This document shows positions 20,957-27,181 of a stretch of DNA of 27,181 nt, piece after piece. The stretch covers positions 1 to 27,181 of IMG/VR virus record IMGVR_UViG_3300022934_000144; one strand, written 5' to 3'. The notes under the pieces were generated by a model that was not told the DNA's origin, searched no databases, and worked only from the letters and a program-made list of their open reading frames with translations. The position numbers and the translations under genes were made by a program. Position 1 is the stretch's first letter. The number at the start of each line of letters is the position of its first letter. This stretch comes from a virus.

Positions 20957-20958
20957 TG
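20930..20958 (+). repeat. 29-nt exact repeat at gene junction, copy 2
   Basis: Identical to 20703-20731, including the encoded GGTFKGTF end, the stop, the next ATG (portal) and the AAAGGA Shine-Dalgarno. Confidence 0.85.
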
Positions 20959-23352
20959 GCACTACCCCCACAGATGGTTGACATGGCGATGGGTCCGGGT
21001 GGCTCATCAGAACTAATGCCTGAAGAGATGCAGATCGAATTACCTATGGGCGATGAACTGCCTGAAGGTATTGAGCTTGCTGGCGAAGAAGACGAAATGG
21101 TAATGGTCGAGGCTGAAGTCTATGACCACAATGCCAATCTAGCTGAGATCTTGGACGATAGAACTCTGGGTGAGCTATCATCTGACCTACGAGGCAAAGT
21201 CAAAGAAGACATGGAATCTCGTGATGAGTGGGAAGAAGCCATTGCCAAAGGTCTGGGGTTACTGGGGATTAACTACGAAGAGCGCAACGAGCCGTTTTTA
21301 GGGGCCAGCGGCGTACATCATCCGCTGTTGTCAGAGGCTGTAACACAGTTTCAAGCACAGGCTTACAAGGAGATGTTACCCTCTGGTGGTCCTATCAAGA
21401 CACAGGTTGTAGGTGCGCCTACCCGTGAGATTGAAGATCAAGCCAAGCGCGTAAAAGACTTTATGAACTACCAGATCACTGAGGTGATGGAAGAGTTCGA
21501 TCCAGACACAGATCAGATGCTGTACTACTTGCCACTGACTGGGTCTACATTTAAGAAGGTGTACTTCGATCCGACCAAACAACGGGCGGTATCAAAGTTT
21601 GTGCCTGCTGAAGATTTGATTGTACCGTACACCGCGTCTGACCTACGGACAGCAGAGCGGGTAACGCACATCGTGCGTATGACGGAGAACGAAGTCCGCA
21701 AACTACAGGTTGCAGGGGTATATAGGGATGTTGAATTATCTGCAAGCGACGATGCAGAAGACGAAGGCACTATCCAAGGACGTGCTAATGAGCTTACTGG
21801 CATACGTCCAAACTATGGTGACGATGTCTATACATTATATGAAATCCACGTTGACTTGGATCTGGAAGGGTTTGAAGACGTTGGAGCCGATGGTGAAGAT
21901 ACGGGCATTAAGCTGCCGTATATTGTCACTCTTGATGAAGCTTCTGGCGAAATTCTTAGCGTGGTTAGAAGCTATAGAGAGGCGGATCCGCTAAAGCGTC
22001 GTCGTCAGTTCTTTACACACTTTAAGTTTTTACCCGGTTTTGGTTTCTATGGCTTTGGTTTACTACATACAATAGGTGGACTTTCTCGTGCAGCAACCTC
22101 AATCCTCAGACAACTTATCGACGCAGGCACCCTCTCGAATCTCCCGGCTGGCTTCAAAGCTCGTGGAGTTCGTATCAGAAATGATGACGAGCCGCTTTCT
22201 CCCGGCGAGTTTCGTGATATTGATGCTCCCGGCGGTGATCTTCGGGGTTCTATTATTCCCCTACCATACAAGGAGCCTTCTGGTACGCTTGCTCAACTCC
22301 TCGGGGTGGTTGTTGATTCGGGCAGACGATTTGCACAAGTCGCTGATGCTAAGATCGCAGATGTCAACTCCCAAGCTCCCGTGGGAACGACAGTTGCACT
22401 GATCGAACAAGGCTCGAAGATTATTTCGAGCATTCACAAGCGTCTGCACTATGCACAGAAGAATGAGTTCCGCATGCTGGCGGAGATCTTTGCAGAGAAC
22501 CCAGTACCGTATCCCTATTTTGTAGGTGCGAACATTCCTGCTGAGATCATGGCGCAGGACTTTGACGGGCGTATTGACGTACTGCCTGTGTCAGACCCGA
22601 ACATCTTTTCGATGTCACAGCGCATGTCACTGGCCCAAACTCAATTGCAATTGGCACAGGCCGCACCACAGATGCACAATCTGTATGAAGCCTACCGCCG
22701 GATGTATGATGCGTTGGATGTCAAGAACATCGACGACATCTTGCCTGCACCACAGCCGCCACAGCCTATGGATCCGGCAACGGAGAACGGCAACGCGCTG
22801 AAGGGTATGCCATTGCAGGTATTCCCGCAGCAGGATCACGAAGCGCATCTCAAGGTTCATGTCATGGCGCTGAAGAGTCCAGCCGCGCAGATGAACCCGC
22901 AAGGCTACATGATGATGCACTCACACTTGCAAGATCACGTTGCTGCATTGGCGCGGGATCAGGTCAAGATGTTCTTTGAGAAGCTGAACGAAGAAGCTGT
23001 GATGAACGGTCAGCCACCAGCGGCTATTGCTAACGAGATGGTTGATGCTGCTATTGCCCAGCAGATTGTGAACATCATGGAGCAGATTGGTCCTGAGTTG
23101 ATGCCAGAACAGCCAGTTGATCCGCTTGTAGCTATTCGTCAGCAGGAGTTGCAAAACGACCAGATGGAAATTCAGCGTAAGATGCAGAATGATGCAATGG
23201 ACTTCCAGATCGATCAGGCCAAGCTGACACAAGCTATGCAGTTGGCACAACAGCGTATGGGCTTGCAGCAGAACATTGCTGACGACAGAAACGATGTCAA
23301 CGTATACCGCATTAACACGCAAGCTGCACTGTCAAGGAACCGTAGGCAGTGA
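20956..23352 (+). CDS. Portal protein
   Basis: 798 residues. The dodecameric head vertex channel through which DNA enters and leaves. Characteristic parts are GASGVHHPLLSEAVTQFQAQ near residues 116-135, then VKDFMNYQITEVM, YYLPLTGSTFKKVYFDP and FVPAEDLIVPY, the pattern of podovirus-like and marine phage portals. The N-terminal 60 residues are acidic and probably flexible; the C-terminal 150 residues are Gln/Met-rich and helical, consistent with an extended barrel. It lies after the terminase cluster and before the holin-like genes. The assignment rests on motif resemblance, size and position. Confidence 0.82.
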   Translation: MALPPQMVDMAMGPGGSSELMPEEMQIELPMGDELPEGIELAGEEDEMVMVEAEVYDHNANLAEILDDRTLGELSSDLRGKVKEDMESRDEWEEAIAKGLGLLGINYEERNEPFLGASGVHHPLLSEAVTQFQAQAYKEMLPSGGPIKTQVVGAPTREIEDQAKRVKDFMNYQITEVMEEFDPDTDQMLYYLPLTGSTFKKVYFDPTKQRAVSKFVPAEDLIVPYTASDLRTAERVTHIVRMTENEVRKLQVAGVYRDVELSASDDAEDEGTIQGRANELTGIRPNYGDDVYTLYEIHVDLDLEGFEDVGADGEDTGIKLPYIVTLDEASGEILSVVRSYREADPLKRRRQFFTHFKFLPGFGFYGFGLLHTIGGLSRAATSILRQLIDAGTLSNLPAGFKARGVRIRNDDEPLSPGEFRDIDAPGGDLRGSIIPLPYKEPSGTLAQLLGVVVDSGRRFAQVADAKIADVNSQAPVGTTVALIEQGSKIISSIHKRLHYAQKNEFRMLAEIFAENPVPYPYFVGANIPAEIMAQDFDGRIDVLPVSDPNIFSMSQRMSLAQTQLQLAQAAPQMHNLYEAYRRMYDALDVKNIDDILPAPQPPQPMDPATENGNALKGMPLQVFPQQDHEAHLKVHVMALKSPAAQMNPQGYMMMHSHLQDHVAALARDQVKMFFEKLNEEAVMNGQPPAAIANEMVDAAIAQQIVNIMEQIGPELMPEQPVDPLVAIRQQELQNDQMEIQRKMQNDAMDFQIDQAKLTQAMQLAQQRMGLQQNIADDRNDVNVYRINTQAALSRNRRQ

Positions 23353-23651
23353 CCAAGGTTGAAAGAGAAGTAGCTGCCAGAATGAATGACAGCACGGAAA
23401 TTACAATACCTTTGCGTAATCTCGTATCAATGATAGCTGCCGCAAGTATTGCTACTTGGGCGTACTTTGGTTTGACTGAACGTATTAGTTTTCTGGAACA
23501 CAACCTTGAGTTGACTATGCAAGAGGTTGAAGAAAACGATGACTGGATCGACAACTTTGAGCCACCGCAGACTGTGCAGGACACAGTAAGAAGGGTGCAT
23601 CAGTTAGAACTGGAGATAGCTAGAATTAAACTGTTGTTGGGAGATAAGTAA
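23349..23651 (+). CDS. Single-TM coiled-coil membrane protein
   Basis: 100 residues from a GTG start overlapping the portal stop (GTGA), with AAGGA ten bases upstream. A hydrophobic helix at about 24-42 (LVSMIAAASIATWAYFGL) is followed by a heptad-like helix (ISFLEHNLELTMQEVEEN and VRRVHQLELEIARIKLLL). One membrane anchor plus a coiled coil, next to holin-like genes, suits an inner-membrane spanin or lysis accessory, but no spanin partner is seen. A structural anchor is also possible. Confidence 0.72.
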   Translation: MTKVEREVAARMNDSTEITIPLRNLVSMIAAASIATWAYFGLTERISFLEHNLELTMQEVEENDDWIDNFEPPQTVQDTVRRVHQLELEIARIKLLLGDK

Positions 23652-24046
23652 TGCTTCAAGCTTTGATTGGGCCAGTTACAGGGCTGCTAGATAAGTTTAT
23701 TGAAGATAAAGACCAGAAGAACAAGCTGGCACACGAAATAGCCACGATGGCTGAAAAGCAAATGCACGAGCAGGTAATGGGCCAGCTAGAGGTGAATAAG
23801 GCCGAGGCCCAGCACCGTAGTATATTTGTGGCGGGTTGGCGTCCCTTCATCGGCTGGACATGTGGCATTGCGTTGATGGCGCACTTTGTTTTATTTCCGG
23901 CGACAGACTTTGTTGTGGCTTATATGGGCTACGAGATACCACCAATGCCTGCCTTTGATATGGAAAGCTTGATGACTGTGTTGTTGGGCATGCTCGGCTT
24001 GGGTGGAATGCGTAGCTTTGAAAAGTTCAAGGGAGTATCTAAATGA
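23651..24046 (+). CDS. Three-TM phage holin-like protein (Holin_3TMs family)
   Basis: 131 residues. An amphipathic helical N-terminus (residues 1-55) is followed by the RPFIGWTCGIALMAHFVLFP signature (about 63-82), a VVAYMGYEIPP turn and a final hydrophobic segment near 105-120 ending in MRSFEKFKG. The W-RPF-GW pattern is typical of the three-TM holin family present in GTAs and many phages. It would form membrane lesions at lysis. The Shine-Dalgarno GGGAG is well placed; the stop overlaps the next start (ATGA). Confidence 0.8.
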   Translation: MLQALIGPVTGLLDKFIEDKDQKNKLAHEIATMAEKQMHEQVMGQLEVNKAEAQHRSIFVAGWRPFIGWTCGIALMAHFVLFPATDFVVAYMGYEIPPMPAFDMESLMTVLLGMLGLGGMRSFEKFKGVSK

Positions 24047-24249
24047 CCGTTGCTATGGAAAGAATTCTAGCGTGGAAGCTACTACCTAGAGCTATGATGC
24101 TGGCTATGACATTAATGGCCTATCAGGTTGTACAGTGGTTCATGGATCTTGGTCCAGCGGCTACGACACAGCAGACTGCTTTTGTGTCTACGGTAGTTGG
24201 TGCAATGACAGGTGCCTTTGCTGTGTGGATGGGCCATGAAACAAAGTAA
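24043..24249 (+). CDS. Small two-TM membrane protein, possible second holin or antiholin
   Basis: 68 residues, with hydrophobic helices at about 16-34 (AMMLAMTLMAYQVVQWF) and 46-63 (AFVSTVVGAMTGAFAVWMG). AAGGGAG is seven bases before the ATG. Its place directly after the three-TM holin-like gene suggests a partner in lysis timing. No specific family is recognised. Confidence 0.72.
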   Translation: MTVAMERILAWKLLPRAMMLAMTLMAYQVVQWFMDLGPAATTQQTAFVSTVVGAMTGAFAVWMGHETK

Positions 24250-24355
24250 GAGCCCTTGTGTTGGGATTTGTGTCTTAGACGAAGATCGTATAAGATGTAT
24301 CGGGTGCGGTAGAACAATCGAAGAGATTATTAGTTATGGCAAGACCAAGAGTTAA
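24236..24355 (+). CDS. DUF1289 family micro-protein
   Basis: 39 residues: MKQSKSPCVGICVLDEDRIR then CIGCGRTIEEIIS. The SPC-x-G-x-C and C-x-GC-x-RT-x-x-E signature is that of DUF1289, a four-cysteine metal-binding family common in proteobacteria. The gene overlaps the previous stop and the next start and otherwise fills an 86-base apparent gap. The motif makes it convincing despite its size. Its role is unknown; zinc or iron-sulfur binding is inferred. Confidence 0.8.
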   Translation: MKQSKSPCVGICVLDEDRIRCIGCGRTIEEIISYGKTKS

Positions 24356-24761
24356 TCAGTTTGCAAAAGACATGGGTTTGAGCCGTAATCAGGCACAGAA
24401 ACTTATTAGTGAGGGTCGTCGCCGCAAAGACGGTGGCTCTGAAATATTAGACAGTTATTCCCCAGAGCTACGTCAAAGGATGCAGCGCTACGAGGATGCA
24501 GAGCGCATATTCACCGAAGACACAAGGATTGGTACGATGTCTGACAAGAAGAAAATGAAACTACCCAAGCGGTCACCTGTCAGGAAGAAAAAAATAGAAG
24601 ACAGGGATAGAAAAGCCAAGCAGGATCAAACTGAAAATCCCGGCACACTTCCAGTTAGAGAAGCTAGTGAAGACCAGCTAAGAGCTATGGGTATTCTGGA
24701 ACAGCGTTCCCGTGGCGGTGGCATTGCTATTCAAGGCATGAAGTATACAGGGTGTAAGTAA
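24336..24761 (+). CDS. Hypothetical protein with N-terminal HTH-like segment and RGGG tail
   Basis: 141 residues. VNQFAKDMGLSRNQAQKLI at about 6-24 reads as a helix-turn-helix; the middle is lysine-rich and disordered; the end SRGGGIAIQGMKYTG resembles the Gly-Gly tails of the proteins before the portal. The start overlaps the DUF1289 gene and has a weak Shine-Dalgarno. Its place in the structural operon argues for a virion or assembly role. Confidence 0.72.
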   Translation: MARPRVNQFAKDMGLSRNQAQKLISEGRRRKDGGSEILDSYSPELRQRMQRYEDAERIFTEDTRIGTMSDKKKMKLPKRSPVRKKKIEDRDRKAKQDQTENPGTLPVREASEDQLRAMGILEQRSRGGGIAIQGMKYTGCK

Positions 24762-25303
24762 TGGGTGATGCAGCCGAAGCACATGGCGGTCCGCAGGGTG
24801 GTCCCGGCACCGAAGGAAACGTAGACGATACCGGGTATGGTTATGGGTCGCATGACACAGATGTTGCTACCGCAGCCCCAGATGATACGGGGTTGTTCGG
24901 CGGTATCGCAGACTTTGTAGCCGAAAATCCTCAGTCTCTTTTAGGGTTTATTTCTCCAGCCTTTGGTTTTGCTACTATGGCTACAAGCATAGGAAAAGCA
25001 TTTGGAGCAGAAATAGGCCCTGCCGATGTAGTGGGACCCGACGACGGAGACGGCCCAGAAATTGCACAAGTACAGCAGATTGTACCACCAGCATTTAACC
25101 CAATCGAAGATATGGTTGGTTCTGAATATGTGGCATATGGCGGTGTTGGGGCAGATCAGTTAAGGAAACAACTGTTTCCGTACATGAACTTTAACCAGCC
25201 TACACAGCCGGGTGTTACAGGATTGATGGGACAATATGCGGGTGCTGGTCAAGGTACAGGATTAATGACAGGGCCATTTGGCATGTCGAACACACAGGTG
25301 TAG
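24761..25303 (+). CDS. Glycine-rich hypothetical structural-region protein
   Basis: 180 residues. Gly/Asp-rich and probably disordered at the start, then a hydrophobic segment near 55-80 (SLLGFISPAFGFATMATSIG), then Pro/Gly-rich to the end. It could be a membrane-active or internal virion protein because of the single hydrophobic stretch, but no motif is decisive. TAATG coupling to the previous gene. Confidence 0.65.
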   Translation: MGDAAEAHGGPQGGPGTEGNVDDTGYGYGSHDTDVATAAPDDTGLFGGIADFVAENPQSLLGFISPAFGFATMATSIGKAFGAEIGPADVVGPDDGDGPEIAQVQQIVPPAFNPIEDMVGSEYVAYGGVGADQLRKQLFPYMNFNQPTQPGVTGLMGQYAGAGQGTGLMTGPFGMSNTQV

Positions 25304-25305
25304 AT

Positions 25306-25707
25306 ATGAAGATTGAAATCAAACTTATTCCAGATGGTATAGACTTGAGCAAAGCTATTCAGGATGGCATGCCTGTTGAGAAAATGGAAGAAGCCTGCCC
25401 GATTGCTACGCAAGATGTGGAGACAAACGAAGAGAACCGTCGTCTTGCTGTGAAAGAAAATCAGTATGGCCCAGCAATCAACCCAGAAGAAAGCTGTGGA
25501 ACATGTTCCGTGTTCAATATTACAGAGCATATGCAGCAATGCATGAAGGATGAGTCTGGTGAAGTTGGCTATTGTCAGTTGCTAAAGTTTATGTGCAGTG
25601 CTAAGAACAGTTGTGCAGAGTGGGCTGAAGGCGGTCCGATGTCGGATTTGCCGGGTGAAGAAGGCCCATGTGACTGCGGGAAACCTGATTGCAACTGTGG
25701 TATGTAA
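25306..25707 (+). CDS. Cysteine-rich protein with HiPIP-like cluster motif
   Basis: 133 residues. SCGTCSVFNI, then CMK, GYCQLLKFMC and NSCAEWAEGG match the order C-x2-C...C...C-x-x-W of high-potential iron-sulfur proteins. A second cysteine cluster, CDCGKPDCNC, ends the protein. The N-terminal 50 residues have no cysteine except one and look like a flexible arm. Bacterial HiPIPs carry a 4Fe-4S cluster; here no signal peptide is seen, so an intracellular or virion location is likely. An electron-transfer role is not claimed. Confidence 0.68.
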   Translation: MKIEIKLIPDGIDLSKAIQDGMPVEKMEEACPIATQDVETNEENRRLAVKENQYGPAINPEESCGTCSVFNITEHMQQCMKDESGEVGYCQLLKFMCSAKNSCAEWAEGGPMSDLPGEEGPCDCGKPDCNCGM

Positions 25708-25917
25708 ATGGATGTAGTTTCTTTTGTCTCAAGGTATCAAAAAGCCTTGAGAAATCGTGTAGATGACATTAGTTTATCTATTACGAGTGGTGGTGCTTCC
25801 GACTGGGAAGACTACAAAGCAAGGATAGGTGAGATACAGGGACTCACTTACGCCCTTGACGAACTTCAAACCCTGCTAAAAAAGGCTAACTATGACGAAG
25901 ACTCTCTTAGTACCTGA
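25708..25917 (+). CDS. Small helical hypothetical protein
   Basis: 69 residues: MDVVSFVSRYQKALRNRVDD, then a SGGASDWEDYKARIGEIQGL turn-helix and a C-terminal helix. It begins immediately after the previous stop. It overlaps the co-chaperonin gene by 26 bases, whose start and Shine-Dalgarno (AAAGG) lie inside it. Small proteins of this type often sit in head-assembly operons; function unknown. Confidence 0.7.
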   Translation: MDVVSFVSRYQKALRNRVDDISLSITSGGASDWEDYKARIGEIQGLTYALDELQTLLKKANYDEDSLST

Positions 25918-26326
25918 CTATATTCTTGAGCAGCAACGCGCTAAAAAACAGGCCGAAGAAGCTGCAAAATCCAAATCCATAGCAGAACGAGTACCGCAGC
26001 CTACAGGCTGGCGGCTTCTTGTTATGCCATATATGGGTAAATCAAAAACTGACGGCGGCGTTTACATTCCTGATGCCGCTCGTGAAAAAGAAGCCCGTGC
26101 GACAACCGTAGCTTATGTCGTAAAGGTCGGCCCTTTAGCATATCAAGATCCTAACAAGTTCGGCGACGATTGTGAGCCGTGGTGCAAGGAAGGTGATTGG
26201 GTGTGTATTGGGCGCTACGCTGGATCTCGCTTCAACATTGAAGGTGGCGAGGTTCGTATTATCAATGACGACGAAGTCATTGCCACCATCATCGACCCAG
26301 ATGATATCAAAACATACGGAGTTTAA
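25892..26326 (+). CDS. GroES-like co-chaperonin (phage Cpn10)
   Basis: 144 residues. A charged 30-residue N-terminal extension precedes the Cpn10 fold: PTGWRLLVMPYMGKSKTDGG, a mobile-loop-like GGVYIPDAAREKEA in place of the GroES loop, VVKVGP, and the final beta strands INDDEVIATIIDPDDI. It probably pairs with host GroEL to help fold the capsid protein, as T4 gp31 does. The location just before the scaffold gene fits. The loop keeps a hydrophobic triplet (VYI) where GroES has IVL. Confidence 0.82.
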   Translation: MTKTLLVPDYILEQQRAKKQAEEAAKSKSIAERVPQPTGWRLLVMPYMGKSKTDGGVYIPDAAREKEARATTVAYVVKVGPLAYQDPNKFGDDCEPWCKEGDWVCIGRYAGSRFNIEGGEVRIINDDEVIATIIDPDDIKTYGV

Positions 26327-26328
26327 GT

Positions 26329-27181
26329 ATGCCTGATTTAGCAGAAAAAGAAGAACTCGAAGTCATTGAGACTGAGGATGAGGCCCAAGAGGTCGAGACT
26401 CAGGAAGTTGACACAGAGTCCGAGGAGCCAGAGCAGAAGGCTGATAACGATGATGACGAACTCGCATCGTATTCGGAATCTGTTCAGCGCCGTATTCGCA
26501 CACTTACTGGTAAATACCGGGAAGAAGAGCGGCAACGTCAAGCAGCGCTAGAGTATGCTGAAGGCGTAAAAAAGCAAAACGAAGAATTACAGGCTCGGCT
26601 AAACAAGTTAGATGAGTCTTATGTAGGTGAGTTTGGCACTCGACTAGAGTCTCAAGTAATCGCTGCTAAAGAAGCATACAAGAAAGCATATGACGAAGGT
26701 GATGCTGATGCCATGTTTGAGGCCCAGCAGAACATTAGTCGGCTGGCTATGGAGCAGGCAAAGTACGATCAGATCAAAGAGCGTGGTCAACAGCAGGTAC
26801 AACAGCCCGTTGGAGCACCACAAGCTGCCCCGCAACAGCAGGCACCAGCTAAACCTGATCCGAAAGCCGAAGCTTGGGCATCGAAGAATGAATGGTTTGG
26901 CGCTGATCAGACCATGACATATGCTGCTTTTGGTATCCATAGGCAACTAATTGAGGATGAGGGGTTTGACCCAACGTCCGATGAGTATTATACTGAGCTA
27001 GATAGACGTGTCCGTACTGAGTTCCCGCACAAGTTTAAGGAAGCAGTTCGTGACGCAGGACCCCGAGTCGCTTCTGCGGAGTCCACGGCTTCTAAGTCGT
27101 CTAAAAAGGGGCGCAGAACAGTCAAACTTACGCCTTCGCAAATTGCCATTGCGAAACGCTTGAATGTTCCGCTTGAAGAAT
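26329..27181 (+). CDS. Scaffold-like head assembly protein, partial
   Basis: At least 284 residues, cut by the window end. The first 50 residues are strongly acidic (ETEDEAQEVETQEVDTESEE), then a long coiled-coil region (about 70-155), a Gln/Pro linker, and a helical part with KNEWFGADQTMTYAAFGIH and EYYTELDRRVRTEFPHKF. A basic stretch (KSSKKGRRTVK) follows. This layout fits a head scaffold whose coat-binding end would be further right. The ATG has GGAG seven bases upstream. No protease domain is visible so far. Confidence 0.72.
   Translation, partial: MPDLAEKEELEVIETEDEAQEVETQEVDTESEEPEQKADNDDDELASYSESVQRRIRTLTGKYREEERQRQAALEYAEGVKKQNEELQARLNKLDESYVGEFGTRLESQVIAAKEAYKKAYDEGDADAMFEAQQNISRLAMEQAKYDQIKERGQQQVQQPVGAPQAAPQQQAPAKPDPKAEAWASKNEWFGADQTMTYAAFGIHRQLIEDEGFDPTSDEYYTELDRRVRTEFPHKFKEAVRDAGPRVASAESTASKSSKKGRRTVKLTPSQIAIAKRLNVPLEE

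Noticed and set aside
1-27181. CRISPR arrays, insertion sequences, integrase and attachment site
   Set aside because: No regularly spaced repeat array, transposase, recombinase or duplicated core site was seen on either strand; the direct repeats found are non-regular.

Overview
The window looks like about 27 kb of a tailed double-stranded DNA phage genome (Caudoviricetes). It holds phage replication enzymes, a terminase, a portal, a three-helix holin-type protein, a GroES-like co-chaperonin and a scaffold-like protein, packed with 1-4 nt ATGA/TAATG overlaps. There is no ribosomal RNA, no tRNA that I can recognise, no integrase and no host metabolism operon. The protein style resembles uncultured marine phages of alphaproteobacteria; that is a family-level impression, not a database result. 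Both ends cut through genes, so the genome continues on each side.

Left arm (1-14912), mostly minus strand. Reading leftward in the direction of transcription there is a winged-helix DNA-binding protein (14418-14912), a small gene with a highly structured leader (14144-14332), a GP88-like cysteine protein (12711-13388), about 18 small tightly coupled genes of mostly unknown function (6379-11364), and a replication block: SNF2-type helicase, ribbon-helix-helix protein, coiled-coil protein, SSB-like protein, archaeo-eukaryotic primase and a UvrD-like helicase cut by the window edge. Two plus-strand islands interrupt the arm: a PD-(D/E)xK nuclease (4592-4993), and a terminase small subunit with a second PD-(D/E)xK nuclease (11641-12565).

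Right arm (15318-27181), all plus strand: terminase large subunit, an 1128-residue polyvalent-like protein, three tiny genes sharing a C-terminal peptide, portal, a membrane/lysis cluster (single-TM coiled-coil protein, three-TM holin-like protein, two-TM protein), a hidden DUF1289 gene, several small proteins including a HiPIP-like cysteine protein, a GroES-like co-chaperonin and the start of an acidic coiled-coil scaffold-like protein. This is a packaging and head-assembly operon.

The non-coding DNA is unusually rich. A recurring CTGGGATAT-type element sits in four intergenic control regions, with inverted-repeat GGGAT variants in two more. A GYGTAACGAG iteron-like cluster, three direct and three inverted, lies in the divergent region before the terminase small subunit. 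Two copies of a roughly 60-bp G-tract repeat flank a 1-kb cassette that holds the winged-helix gene and the structured-leader gene. That leader contains two interleaved perfect inverted repeats, forming an H-type pseudoknot candidate, and its loop is complementary to the downstream Shine-Dalgarno. Tandem perfect hairpins lie between the two arms. These elements, rather than the standard phage genes, are the most novel part of the window.
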